Assembly: GCA_028023455.1 (NCBI GenBank) | Contig: JAQFVV010006274.1 | Coordinates: 374,001-438,000, forward strand | Reading direction: 5' to 3' | DNA: 64,000 nt | Origin: Epiperipatus broadwayi | Taxonomy: Eukaryota > Onychophora > Udeonychophora > Euonychophora > Peripatidae | In this document: in pieces, positions 35,927-48,990 of the stretch | Position numbering within the stretch: the first letter of the stretch is position 1 | Layout of the letters: each line of letters begins with the position of its first letter | Made by a program: the position numbers and the translations under genes | Notes under the pieces: generated by a model | Told to the model about the DNA's origin: nothing | The model's input: only the letters and a program-made list of their open reading frames with translations | Databases searched by the model: none

Positions 35927-37640
35927 CTTTCGTTTCTGAATTATTTTTCCCAAATAATATTTTTGACGATGGGATAATAATAGTTGTTTTTTTTAAATTT
36001 TTTTTTTTTTTACCAAAGGGTCTTTTTTGGTGTGTGTTCAAATAGTAATTTGTGTTTTTTTTTTAAAATAATATTACTGTTTTTGTAAAATTGGATTGAC
36101 AAAATTCAAGAGAGAACGAGGTTTTTTGATGGATCTTTAAATAATAATTTACGTTACTTTGATAGGTTTACATTTGATTGCCGACAACAATTATTGGGAG
36201 AAGTGTTGTTTTTTTTTTTTCGCGTGTGTGTGTATGTTTAAATAAAAATTAAAACCTTTACTTTTATCGGTTTACATTTGATTGACGACCGATTGGACTT
36301 CCTTTCGTTTATAAATTATGGTTTTGGTTCTACAAATAAATATTTTTGACAATGGGACAATAATAGTTGTTGTTTGTTTAATTTTTATTGACAAGAGTGG
36401 GTGTTTTTTTGGTGTAGATTCAAATAGTAATTTGGGTTACGTTTAAATAATAAGTTGCGGTCTTACTTTGATTGGTTTACATTTGATTGCCGACACTAAT
36501 TATTGGGAGGGGTGTTTTTTTGTGTGTACGATTGTAGACAAAAATTATTGGGAGAAGGGGTGTAACCATTTAAATAATAGTAGTTTACGTTACTTTTAGT
36601 AGTGGTGTACATTTGATTGCTGACAATAATTAGTGAGAGGGGTGGGTGTTTTTGGGTGATGATTAAATACTAATTTACCTTCCTTTTATTTTACATTTGA
36701 TTGCCGACAACAATTATTGGGAGCTAAAGAGGTTGTTTTTTTGTGTATGTTTAAATCAAAATTGAAGTTACTTTTATCGGTTATATTTGATTGACAACGG
36801 TTTTGACTTTCTTTTTTTTTTTCGTTTATAAATTATGGTTTTGGTTTGCCCAAAACCTAATATTTTTGACAATGGGATAATAATAGTTGTTGTGGTTTTC
36901 TTTCATTTTTATTGACAAGAGCGGGTCTTTTTTCGGTGTATGTTCAAATAGTAATTTGGGTTACGTTTAAAAAATAATCGGTTTACCTTATTTTTAGTGC
37001 TTTACATTTGATTGCCGATGACAATTAGTGGGAGGGGTGTTTTTGTTTACGATTAAAGAATAATTGTACATTCCTTTTATTTTTTACATTTGATTGCCGA
37101 CAACAATTATTGGGAGAAAGGGTTTTGCGTTTTTTTTTTTTTTTTGTTTGTGTGTATGTTTAAATCAAAATTTAAGTTACTTTTATCGGTTACCATTTGA
37201 TTGAAAACCGATTTGACTTTCTTTTTTTTTTTTTCGTTTATAAATTATTTGGGTTTTCCCAAATAATATTCGATTTGACAATGGGACAATAATAGTCTAG
37301 GTTTCTTTAATTTTGATTGACAAGAGCGGGTCTTTTTCGGTGTACATTCAAATAGTAATTTGGGTTATGTTTAACTAATAATTTACTGTCTTACTTTGAT
37401 TGGTTTACATTTGATTGCCGACGACAATTAGTGGGAGGGTTGTTTGTTTTTTTCTATACGATTAAAGAATAATTGACGTTCCTTTTATTTGACCGTTTGA
37501 TTGCCGACGACAACAATTATTGGGAGAAGAGGGGTTTTTGGGGCTATGTTTAAATAAAAATTTTAGTTACTTCTTTTATTTTACATTTGATTGCCGACGA
37601 CAACAATTATCGGGAGAAGAAGGGATGTACGTTTAAATAA
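35927..37640 (+). repeat. Higher-order tandem array inside E2
   Basis: TTTGATTGCCGACAACAATT-like words recur about nine times (near 36172, 36481, 36610, 36693, 37003, 37086, 37407, 37495 and 37583). On top of this a longer unit marked by TTTCGTTTATAAATTATGG (near 35927, 36304, 36822 and 37233) has a period of about 380-520 bp. Units carry GACAATGGGACAATAATAGT and AATAGTAATTTGGGTTACGT. Confidence 0.75.
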
Positions 37641-38280
37641 AAATTGAAGTTACTTCTTTGATTTTTGACATTTGACGAAGGCCATTTAGAATCCCTCAAA
37701 CAAGCTTGCCTTTACGAAGTGAACCTTTCCGTCGGCAGATGTTTTTGGACCTCAAATCTGCATATATTTGCCGCACAATCCAATCTTTTCTTTCAGCAGC
37801 AGGATGTTTTTTTCTTTTTTTCTGCTGTAGAAATATTCCAGCGCTGGCTTCCGTGTCTGGCAATTCCCATCTTTTCAAGTTTTCTGTTGTGGGAATTAGC
37901 CATACTTTTTGTCTCGGAAAATTTCTCACTAAAACGTGACTCAAAGCGTGATTTTTAAATTTTTACGCTATTCCACCCTAATCGAAAATTTAAGAGGAAT
38001 ACAAATTTATGAGGAACAATCACGATACTGTTAAAATTGATAAAATGTAACAGTACATCAATTGGTCTTAAAAAAAAAAGGCACCGATGAAAATTTAAAT
38101 AATTTTGACACGATCAAATTAACACACCCTCGTACGATATTGTTACATCAAATACATAACGCAGCATTACGATATAGTGCGTGACACAAACAACTACGGC
38201 ATTTTCCTCTGCTTTTAGCATCGGAAAAAGCCACACCGTTAGCCGCTAAGCTAAGGTAACACGCTTTCTAGATTTTATCG

Positions 38281-38390
38281 TAGAAAGGAGACTTAACTTC
38301 CGAGTTAACAATCTACCTTTTAGCGTAGAAAGTAGACTTAACTCCGAGTTAACAATCTTTCTAGGATTTATTTTAGAAAGAATGCTTAAA
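38281..38390 (+). repeat. 45-48-bp direct repeats near right end of E2
   Basis: TAGAAAGGAGACTTAAC at 38281, TAGAAAGTAGACTTAAC at 38326 and a shorter form at 38374. Each of the first two is followed by CCGAGTTAACAATC. Subterminal repeats of this kind often bind transposase; here that is inference. Confidence 0.7.
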
Positions 38391-38489
38391 GGCTTGGGTG
38401 CGGCCGCGGAAACGGCATATTTCTAGAAATTTAGCTAGAAATCGCGCCTCTAGCGGCTGACACGAAGGATCAGATGACAACCCTTTACA

Positions 38490-41480
38490 TTATAAATCAT
38501 TTTCATAACATTTCAATTTTGATAAGTTTATTGAATGTAATGAGTAATTACAACTTTTCTTTCAAAAACATGAGCTTACCCAATTTTAAATAGTAACTGA
38601 TTTTATTCTGTTCTTAAAACTCTTAAACCAATTTTTAAATAATTTTTAGGAACTTTTAAAATCTCTTAGGTTATTTTTAATGATGATAAATTTACTGATT
38701 TTGATGTTTTCATAGAAATAAAAAAAAATTAATCAAGGATAAGTATGATCTTGTTATAAAATCTTATCTTGATTGTTGACATAATCTACCAGACCAATTA
38801 AAATATAGTAGTTATAATTTTTTAAATGACAAAGATGAATATATATATATATAGTTGTCACTGCTTACCAATAATGAAAATTATGTAGCATGAGATAGAT
38901 TTTTTAAAATGTATATCAATGGATTGTGATGAAGAAAAAAAAAGCTATTTAAATTAAAACCCAATAGAGGTTAAACTAACTATGTCTATAGTTGATAATA
39001 AATCATTTGATTCTTTATATTTTACACTATGAAATAAAAGAAGAGCTCTACTTTTTTACCATGCATTTATAGTAAAGTTTGAACTATTAATAATTTCTAA
39101 ATGAATTTAAATTCCCATCTTAGATTGGTTTTCAGTTTTTGCCTTCATCAATGAGACTTAGCATTTAAGATGGAAGTAGTGCAGTTATTATTGATCACTT
39201 AAACTTTAAGCTTACTATAGATGCAATTTATTAGAGAATTTCTCTTGTTTTGTTAAATTTAAATATTCATAAAAAAACTATAATGTTTTTTAAATATTAT
39301 TATGCAAATTTTATTGATAATAGTCTAAAAGAGTTTAAAGTTTATAGTCAAAAATAAATATCTGAGCAATTGTTCTTGACATTTTATCATGAAGTTATTC
39401 CTTTAAAATAGTTAATAATTTTAGTAAATTACAAACTATTCATTTCGTAATTTAGATAGTTTTTTACTTTTATTTTATACATAATTAAAAATTATCAGTC
39501 ACATTAAATTTGAAATTTTACAACTGTAATAGTAAAGGGAATAGATTTGCTTAGTAATGCGTTTTTTTCTCTTTGCTCTTTTACATTCTTTATTTGTACT
39601 TGTAAATAAACTACAATCTATGAAGATGGAGTGCTGTTATTCATTAAAGATTTTTCTGATCATGCTGTAAAGTTGATTTTTTTTGCTATGAAATTAATTA
39701 AAAATTTGAATGGTAATACTTTTTAGTTTATTTTGAATCAATTGAGGTTTTTCTGACACTAAAACTGAAATTCCTGAGACTTTTAAATACAGTATTCATA
39801 ATAGATGTTCTAATTCTAGTATCTACCATTTCTATGTTTTTATTACAACATTCTCTCATGAATAGAGATATTGCATTCACTGTCTATAAAAAGACATAAA
39901 TAAATTTTTGTAGTATAAATTTTTTAAATGTTTCAGTTAAATAGAATAGTAATTTGATATAAATAGATTTTCATAGATAAACACCTTTAATATGATCTAT
40001 TAGACTGTGCAAATTACATTTGCAGTAGTTTGGTAGAATATGGAACAATATTCTAACAAGAAAAACAGACTGTACTCAGTATTTTTCAGTAGAATATACT
40101 TCTGTCTGTGATACCTCATTCAGGACCGTCAGATAAAAATGGATTTTGAATCAGTTTGAGTGATTATTATTGGTACTGAAAGGACAGACAAACTGTCTGA
40201 TAAAAATTTATTGTATCAACCAGAACAGTCTAATACAATTATATAATCTCTATTAAGTTCAATAGTTTATTGCCAATAAATGGCCAGCTTTCTATCTTTA
40301 TAAGAATCCAAGTTAGATGTATACTGCATCTTTGCAAGATTACAAAAGTTGACTTTTTTGCAAGAATGTTGATACATAGACTATTGCACAAGAAGGATGG
40401 CTCACTTTGAAAATATATAAATGTATGAAATACAAATTCAATAAGATTAACCTTCTTTGTTCTAATTACTTTTCTATTCAAAATAGATTAACTTTAAACA
40501 ATTTTAGGACAGTTTTAATTCAAACATATCTTAATTTCAGAATCATATAATTTTTGGTGAAACATAAACCCTCTCTCTCTCTCTCTCTGATAATTATGGT
40601 GAAGTACTAAAACATGTATTTATCAATTGATATTGAAAAAAATTTAATTTGTATAATTTTTCTCTAAACAATAAGTTTGCAATAAAAACAGAAATCTTTT
40701 TTTTTGCTATATATTGATGACTAGTATAAATTTGCTAGTATCTTTATATTCATGCTCTGCACAATCCAAATTTTGTGCTTTTTTTTTCTTTCTGTAAATA
40801 GTTTAAAATTGTTAAATTTCTTCTATAACTGATAAAGTTTTACTTGTTTTAAATGCTAATATACTGTTTTAAGAAAAAAAATTAATATTCTTACTTTAAA
40901 AACAGCAGTGACTACAAGTCTTCTAAATAGATATTTCCAGGAAAACAGTTAATGAAATGACTTAGTAGATTAAAATTTCCTAGTTATGATGTACTAGTAA
41001 AAAACAAAATTAATTTAAAAACTTTCAAGAATATTTTATATATTTCTATTAATATTTTAAAAAAAATTTTTTTTTTAAAAAGATATTCTTGCCTATAATC
41101 ATCTGCATCTAATTTTCATATTATATTTTGTATTAAAAAGATAAAGTGGTAATAAAATATTCAGTGTCTATTTTTATAATGTGTGTATTAGCCATAAAAA
41201 ATTTAGTAGCTTTAATCTATAATGTCTTTTTACAATATTTCCTACTGTTATTATTCAGTAACTATAATCTATAGTAAATTAAGATATGATATACTAATCA
41301 TTTCAATTCTTTTTTTTTTTTTTTTTTTAAGCTGGCATTAAAATAAATGAAATAACTTTTTTGGCATATATGCAAAGTGCTATTGGAAATATATTTATTT
41401 AACTATTAGCCTCTTAAAGACTATTTTAATATTTTATCCTTATATAAAGTGAGAATAAAAGAGAGAATATATATATTATA
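38490..41480. other. AT-rich intronic DNA with (CT)n
   Basis: No gene or element recognised. A CT dinucleotide run lies at 40570-40588. A T-run of 18 is at about 41311-41328. Confidence 0.45.
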
Positions 41481-42439
41481 ACAGGACGTGTAATTTAGGG
41501 GGAACCTGGGATGATGGAATATCATCACTATCCCCACGTCACCAGTATTTCAATTAAGATTAATTTAAACAATGAGTTAAAATATTTAAGTTACAGATAT
41601 TATTAAAAATATATAAGTAATGTTATATATTATAGGAGCATGAGAGATCTTGATATTTCCGAGAGATCAGCCCAATTAACTCTTTAGAATAACAATACAT
41701 CACCAGCATTATCAATAAGTAAAAGTAAATATAAATATTGCTCATCATTATGAGTGATCAACAATCAAATAAAATCAATAGTCAATCTCAAGATTGGATT
41801 TGAAATGGGTACTGTAGACCAGGCCAATTATTTAGCTTTTGCCAGCTTGGGGCAATTATTTAAACATTAATTTGGATGCACAAATTTAAGTGCTAATCCA
41901 TCTGAATATATAAACACAAAAACAATAATCCTGGGATGTTAAAACATGCTGATCATCAATTCTCTGGCCATTTAATACCATTAGTGTACTGGCAACTATA
42001 ATTTAAATTCTAATAGAGACTAAACTAAAATAAAATGTAATGCATGAGCTTTAAAGAATATTCTCTGTGTGCCAACCAGGATGATAATGATTGATGGAAA
42101 TATCATCATAATTGCATGCCCACAAACATTAAGATATTCCACTTTTATATATCAGACTTATGCACGAATCTAGCTAAGAGAACATAAGGATCTATAACTA
42201 TTACTGTGATCAAGAGGTGATGTAACATAACATTCTAAAGAACTTAGAATCAAGTTCACTGGAATAATTTTAACACTTGAATACAAATTTATTAATAACA
42301 ATTTTAAAAAAAATGAAAATTAAGGTCTCTGGAATAAGGCTATACACATATAAATTAAGCCTTCTGAGTTTGATTCATATACAACAAAAAAAACGATCAC
42401 ATTGTTATTTACAATATCTCCCAAAGGGTTTACATAAAA

Positions 42440-44260
42440 TGTATATATACATATACTGCATAGATGTGTGTTATAATTTAAAAATGAACATATTCAAATT
42501 GACATTTAATAATAAAAAAATGGTTAAAATTTACATATAGTGTTGATTAGGATAAAAACAAAAATTAATTTATTACATTATGATTTACATATATGTTCAA
42601 ATATATTAAATTAAAACACAGTCAGCACACAGACATGTGGCTTAATAATTTCTGAACATATTTGAATTGATGTAAAATAAATGATTAAAATTTACATATA
42701 AGTATCCATTTACTCGTCTACAAAGAACATTGGATTTCCACCAAGCAAGGGAATAAGCTGGATATAAAAGTGGTTTTAGTACAGTAGATCATATCCAGGT
42801 ATTGAGAGAAGTTATAGAAAGGACAAATGAATATGAGTTGCCATTATGTTTTGGATTTGTAGATTATGAAAAGGCATTTGATTCTATAAACATTTCTTCA
42901 GTGATGAAAGCATTGGATCATCAAGGTATAGATCCAGGATATTGTCATATTTTAAAGAATATTTATAAAAATGCAACAGCAACAAAACTTAATGATACTG
43001 GTAAAGTCAACTTTGAGAAAGGTGTAAGACAAGGTGACTCCATATCTCCAAAATTTTTTACAGCAGTGTTGCAATAAGTATTTTGTGTATTAAAATGGGA
43101 AACTAAAGGAGTGAAAATAAATGGAGATTATTTAAGTCATTTAGATTTTGCAGATGATATAGTTGTTTTTGCAAATAATGATTCAGAGCTGCAGGAAATG
43201 TTGCCAGAGTTATCAGAGGAAAGTAGGACTAAAGATAAATGTTAAAAAGACTAAAGTAATGTTTAATCGATTTGCTCAAAATATAAAAATAAAGATTGAT
43301 TATGATGAATTAGAAGTTAACAGTTACAAATACCTTGGTCAGATTATTAATACAGATGGTAACATAATTGATGAAATTAATCATAGAATTAAACTTGGTT
43401 GGAGTGCTTTTGGTAGAAATAACTTGATACTAAAAGGAAATATGCCTATGTGTTTGAAAAGGAAGGTTTTTAACAAATATGTTTTACCAGTTCTTACTTA
43501 TGGATCTGAGATTTGGACACTTAATAGAAGAGCAATACAGAGACTCCAGACCACTCAAAGAAGTATGGAGAGATGCATGTTGTGAGTAACAAGAAGAGAT
43601 CAAAAACACAATGTATGGGTAAGAGAATAAACAGATGTTACTGACCTCATTGAAAAGATTAAAAGATTGAAGTGGAGTTGGCCTGGACATATTGCTAGAA
43701 GAGATGATAATAGATGGACAGTTGAAATCTTAAACTGGATTCCAAGAGATTGTAAAAGACCTAGAAAGCAACTACACGTTAGATAGATGGATGAAATAAG
43801 AAAGTGTGCAGGGGTGATGTGGAGAAGAGAAGCTAAAGATCGGAGAAGATGGATTAAACTTGGAGAGACCTTCATCCTGCAGTGGATTGATAATGGTTGA
43901 TGATGATGATGATCCATTTAACACACATTGATATTTTCACATAGATGGGCAGTACAATTAATTTATATTTCAATCATCATATAAAATCCAATAAATGATT
44001 AAAATTTAAAATTATTACATTTTAGTGATATATATAATGCCTTATACTAGATCTAGATAAAATACAGATACGCCATTACATAGATGTGCAGTATAATTCA
44101 TTATTTAATATTGTTATAAATCTATAAGTGAATGATTAAAATTTACCTGTGTATCTGAAACACATTGACATATATGCATACAGACATGTGACATGGTATA
44201 TAATGAATATATTTGAATTCATCAAAGAAATAAAATAATTAACATCTTTCATAATTAATT
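42440..44260 (+). repeat. Degenerate tandem array interrupted by an RTE insertion
   Basis: The words CATAGATGTG(C/T)AGTATAATT, AATGATTAAAATTTACAT and GCATACAGACATGTG recur on both sides of the LINE: near 42458, 42527, 42630 and 42682 before, and near 43942, 43995, 44078, 44131 and 44178 after. The unit is roughly 130-150 bp. The LINE at 42713-43911 splits it with a target duplication. Confidence 0.55.
42713..43911 (+). mobile_element. 5'-truncated RTE-clade LINE with 9-bp target duplication
   Basis: ATCCATTTA flanks both ends (42704-42712 and 43912-43920). The interior reads as the C-terminal half of an RTE ORF2 in broken frames. Landmarks are AGYKSGFSTVDHI, FVDYEKAFDSIN and GVRQGDSISP (frame 42802-43077), then LDFADDIVVFA near 43141. 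KYLGQIIN and LTYGSEIWTLN lie in the frame 43163-43585, then a WPGHIARRDDNRW segment, and a TGATGAT tail ends at about 43911. Stops at 43075, 43583 and elsewhere, plus frameshifts, kill it. RTE elements encode an APE endonuclease and RT; only RT and downstream remain. The minus-strand frames at 43484-43917 are shadows. Confidence 0.88.
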
Positions 44261-46545
44261 CTATTTTGAAAATATATAAAAACCATTCATTATTTTAATA
44301 TTTTTACTTTACTGAGTATAACATTTGTCTAGTTTTCTTTTTTCTTTAAAAACTATCAATTTTTTTGGACAGTTGATAAAATATTTTTTTTTTCTGTTTA
44401 GACAGATTACTATAAAAAGATTAATTAGATAAACGTTTTGAAATTACAAGTTTTTTTTTCTAATCTAAAAGATTTTTGGAAGTCTTTTTTTTAAATAGAT
44501 GGTCAATGAATTATTCTTGACTCTTTGATTTTTAATCGAAGCAAAATTATTTTATTCAAGCAAAATTATTTGTGTTACTTTTTTAAAATGTCTTTTTTCT
44601 CAATAAATGATTTAAAATATCGTTTTCAGTTATATATCTCACTTTTTTAAAAAGGGTCATTTTAAGGAATTATTAAAACAACTCACTAGATATGCTTCAT
44701 GTATATACATTAATTTATGCTTCTCTGCATATTGATACATCAACATACATATAATTAATTTTTCAGCAAGCTGAGGTTCTCTTGGTAAGTGCCATCATCA
44801 TAAAAAGTATAATCAGCTAACTTGGTTTACAATGATCTCCTTTCTGTCTAGGATTTGATAGACTTCAGGTCAGCAAACTATCTTCTAGAATACATTTGTA
44901 ACTATGAAACACTTGAAGTTGACCCTTTTCTTCATGTGAATTCAAAATCCACCATCATGAATTATATATAGAGTAGCTGCTGGACTTGTCCCTTTGCCTT
45001 CCTTTAGATCTTCATGACAGTTTTGTATAACTCTCTATATACCAATTCTGCTAAACAACTATTCTTACCAGCTAATTACTGCTAACTTCCTCTCAAAAAA
45101 ATTACTAGCCAAAAACTAAACTAATCTTCTTATAAACCATTTTTATAGTCAGCTGGGGTGACAAAAACATATCAAATAAAAACTTTTCTTATCTCTAATC
45201 CTTTTGAAAGCAACTTTGAATTTTATTAAAGTATGTTATACAAAGTTTTTAAAATAGATAGTAGAATGTATACAAGCATTAATTAAAATAGATAATAGAA
45301 ATTTTTACAATTATCAGTAGACATTTTATCATCAAACATGCTTGTTTTTAATTTCAAAATCAGAATACAATATTAATATTTATTTAGACCTTTTTTAAAT
45401 GTTTAATTTATAATAAAATATTATTTTAAATTCAAAATTATTTAATCTTTGATTATGATTATTTTATTCCAGGAAACGTAGAAAACATCTACAAAATTTT
45501 TGTCTGTATTTATTTCTACTTTTCCTTTCAACTTTATATATATTTGTGAACACACACTATGTTATTGTGTGCCATGTAACACAACTGTTATAATATAAAT
45601 ACAATTACTTGTCTACATAACTATTTTTTTAAATATTTTTACCAGAGCACTAGTTTTCATCAGAAAATACAGCCAAATAAATTAAGAATATTAAACATTT
45701 TCGTATAAACTCATAGGTTAATAATCTTTTTTTAGAGAGTCTTTAATTAATTAATTGCTGATCTGTTTTAATATCTTGGTTATTTTTTTTAAAAAACTTA
45801 AAGTATTTTTTATTAAAACACAAAAAAACCTTCAAATAAAACTTTTGAATAGTTAGTTTTCATTTCTACATATTGAAAATGAAAATATCTTATTTATTCT
45901 CTTCCAAAATAAAATAAAAAAAACTTTGATTATTTTCTTATCAAAACTTTAAGTAAAACTTTTAAATAGTTAATTAAAAAGTAATAATTAATTTATTACT
46001 TAAAAAGTAAAAAAAACACAACATATATATATATAAACTATGTATACAAAAAATTATATATAGTTTTTAGTTTTGATATGCTTAATATTAACCACATATT
46101 GCAGAAACACTTTAACATATTAAAATCCACAGATTATTTAAAATCTGTTTTTTCCAACTTATCTAAAGTTAAACAAGGCAAAACTGTCCATACAGTAGTG
46201 CCACCCTGTGCCAATCAGAGTAATCAATGGATGCCAGAAGACTTGTGCATAAAACCCCTATCTAGTATGAGATAGTGATCATGTGATGTTTAGTGGTTAT
46301 CTAAAGTTGTATAATTAAGAGACAAGATACTTAATTGATTTGTAAAAATAAATTTTATTATTAGCTTTATATCTGAAAAAGGATATTTTTCATGTGAATA
46401 TAAAAGATGCCTTACATACAAACATTATTGTCACAAAAATGGTTCATAATAGTACCATTAATGAATTGTAATGGTATAGTCCCTTTTTATGTCAATTGTA
46501 ACAGTATATTAGTATATTTAATATAATGTAACATATCTTGTCTAA
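44261..46545. other. AT-rich intronic DNA, unidentified
   Basis: No supportable feature. A short GC-richer piece at 46176-46270 is seen in a 65-codon open frame that resembles no known protein. Confidence 0.4.
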
Positions 46546-46546
46546 T

Positions 46547-48089
46547 GAATGACTAATAAATGTTATTAATATACTTCCATTAAGTGGTTTATGTCAAAGT
46601 TGTGAGGTGAATAAGTTTGTGACATCAATTAAACTATAATAATTGGCTATATATATATTGAACAATGATAAAGATATGTATAAAGCAGGGGTGGGCAATT
46701 GTTTTGGCTCAGGGGCCGCATAGGTTGGTGGAGGGCCGCATTGGGGGCCACTTTGTGGAAGCGAAGGTTAGTGGAAGGCCACACCTTTTTTCCATGAGAC
46801 AATAAACACACTGCTTTATTCCTGTACTACCAAAGAAATATTTGTTTGTCCATTCTTCATTAAACACATGACATTCATTACCGATTTTTACATTTTTTCG
46901 GAGCGTTCATGGTTTCACTAAAGTTGAAAATGTATATATTTGCTTATGCAAAGACAAAATTGAAATTAATCAGAGGAAAAGCACTGCACATCCTATCTAT
47001 ACTGTGCATGTGTATTGATGTGGTCATCCTAGTGGAAAATATGAGATGAATATTCAGTCACGCAAATGGGAAGAAAATCTCAGTACAAGGTGGATTTTTC
47101 TGATTGTCTTGATGGGCTGCATAAAAACTCTTAGCGGGCCGCTATTTGCCCACCCCTGGTATAAAGCATTGTGATCTGGTCCAATAGTTCAGCATGAAAT
47201 GTGCATCTTGGAAATCATATATCTTTTTCACATCTTTGGTTATATGTTATGATTACACTCCTTCGCAAGGTGTTAAAAATAGATAGAAACCAGTCTCTAT
47301 CTTGTGTGAGAGTGGTATAGTGAAAATTATACTGCAGAAATATTCATTAAGTGGTTAACATCTAATCTAATGAATGACTAATAAAAATTATATACTTTCA
47401 TTAAGTGGTTTGCGCCAAATTTGTGAGGGCAGTAAGTTTGACACATCAGTTAAAACTTTAGTAATTGGTTATCTATATATACTAAACAATGATAAAGATA
47501 TGTTTAAAGCATTGTGATCTGGGCCAGCTGATGAGTGTTGATTCAGCATGAAATGTGCATCTTGGGAATTGTGCATATTTTTCGCATGTTTTTGGTCATA
47601 TGTTAATGATTACAGTCATCCACAAGGTGTTAAAAGCAGATAGAAACCAGTCCCTACCTTGTGTGAAAGTGGTGTAGTGAAAATTGCACTACAGAAATAT
47701 TATTTATTAAGTGGATAAACTCTAGTCTAGTGAATGACTAATAAAAATTATTAATATAAATAATAATATGATTTGTATCAAAGTTGTGAGAACAGTAAGT
47801 TTGACACTTATCAATTAAACTGTAGAAATTGCTATCTGATCAATGATAAAGATATGTGTAAAGTATTGTTATCTGGGCTAACTGTTAAGTGCTGGTTGAT
47901 CATGAAATGTGTATCTCGGGGTCATACATCTTTTTCATGTCTTTAATTATATGTTTATGATTACACTCAAGTGTTAAAAGTGAAGAGAAACCAGTCCATA
48001 CCTTGTGTGTGAATGGTATAATGAAAATTACACTGCAGAAATATTATTTATTAAGTGGGTAATCTCTAGTTTAATGAATGACTAATAAA
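46547..48089 (+). repeat. 345-bp satellite-like tandem array
   Basis: The anchor GAATGACTAATAAA starts at 46547, 47372, 47732 and 48076. After removing the 481 bp added by the hAT insertion, the periods are 344, 360 and 344 bp. Each unit carries AATGATAAAGATATG, CAGCATGAAATGTGCATCTT-like and AGAAACCAGTC blocks. A related single copy lies at about 55335-55460, so the unit is also dispersed. Confidence 0.85.
46686..47158. mobile_element. Non-autonomous hAT element (473 bp)
   Basis: The ends are CAGGGGTGGGCAA and TTGCCCACCCCTG, a perfect 13-bp inverted repeat of the type long known from hAT/Charlie-like elements. GTATAAAG is duplicated at 46678-46685 and 47159-47166, the 8-bp length expected for hAT. 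The subterminal GGGGCCGCA and GCGGGCCGC are also typical. There is no transposase frame. It is markedly GC-richer than its surroundings and interrupts one unit of the 345-bp array, so it is younger than that array. Confidence 0.93.
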
Positions 48090-48514
48090 AAATATTAATA
48101 TTATGTATGTGAATTGACAAAGTGTCTACATTTTAATATCTAATCATGAATTTGATATTTTGCATAACAATGAAGGCTGACCAGTATCTGAATATTTCAG
48201 TTTCCTAGATTTGTCAATTGATTTAAAAATGGTTGTATTACTGAAGAACTCTCCCTTTCCAAGAGAGAGAAAACAAAAATTAAATTTTTTTTTATTTATA
48301 AATTTAAGACTTTACATATAAATCATAGGCACTATTACATTTTTGAATTATCTACTTTCCTAATTCTTTATTTTTCATTAATTATTATTTAATATGATAA
48401 TTTATAATGTATTTTTTTTTCATATGAATACACAATATTATTAATATATGGTTTTTTTGTATACATTTCTTGTATATAGAAAGTTTTGGCACAGATATAT
48501 ATATATTGTAACCT

Positions 48515-48990
48515 TTTGAAATAGAGAGATATAGGGAAAGATAAGAAGAAAATAGAATAAAGAGAGAGAAAATAATGATAAAGATAAAGGATGAAAATGA
48601 AATGAGAGCGGCCAATTGTAACCTGATAGAATAAGAGATAGAGAGATAATGATAATGGAGGTAAAAATAATGGTAAGAATAAATGATGGAAAAGAAAAGA
48701 ATTGAGGGGGAAAAGAAATGGGAAAAATAATAGAAATGGTATATATAATAGAGAGAGAAAAGAAATGAGATGATGGGAAAGATATGAAAGAGAAATATAA
48801 GAAGAAGATAGAATAAAGGAGAGAGAAATGAAATGAAATGATGGAAAGATATGAAATAGAGAAATAAGAAGTGTTTTAAGTGTCTGAGATGATAGAAGGA
48901 TATGATAGAGATATATAAGAAGAAGATGGAATAAAGGAGACAGAAAAATGATAAAAAGAAATGACATGAAAAGAAATGGAATAAAATTGG
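48515..48990 (+). repeat. Purine-rich degenerate tandem repeat
   Basis: Nearly pure A/G with T on the + strand. The block GATAAGAAGAAAATAGAATAA recurs near 48539, and as ATAAGAAGAAGATAGAATAA near 48796 and ATAAGAAGAAGATGGAATAA near 48915. The long open frame on the minus strand (48389-48967, S/L/F/I-rich) is the by-product of this composition, not a gene. Confidence 0.7.

Larger units (their letters stand above)
35789..38483. mobile_element. TIR element E2 (2695 bp, TTTACA duplication)
   Basis: Left end CGGTTGTCATCTGATCCTTC and right end (reverse complement) GGGTTGTCATCTGATCCTTC continue identically through GTGTCAGCCGCTAGAGGCG, then diverge moderately. TTTACA flanks both ends (35783-35788 and 38484-38489). 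The TIRs are the best preserved of the three related elements, so this copy may be the youngest. The interior is a T-rich higher-order tandem array (left and centre), a GC-richer unique arm (37660-37960) and a 45-bp repeat near the right end. No transposase frame was found; open frames at 37665-37958 overlap one another on both strands and resemble nothing I know. Confidence 0.85.

Noticed and set aside
37665-37958. Overlapping open frames on both strands in E2
   Set aside because: No transposase-like motif; both strands open at once in a GC-richer arm, as expected by chance.
48389-48967. 192-codon minus-strand open frame, rich in S, L, F and I
   Set aside because: Product of a purine-rich repeat read on the opposite strand; repetitive composition and no domain.
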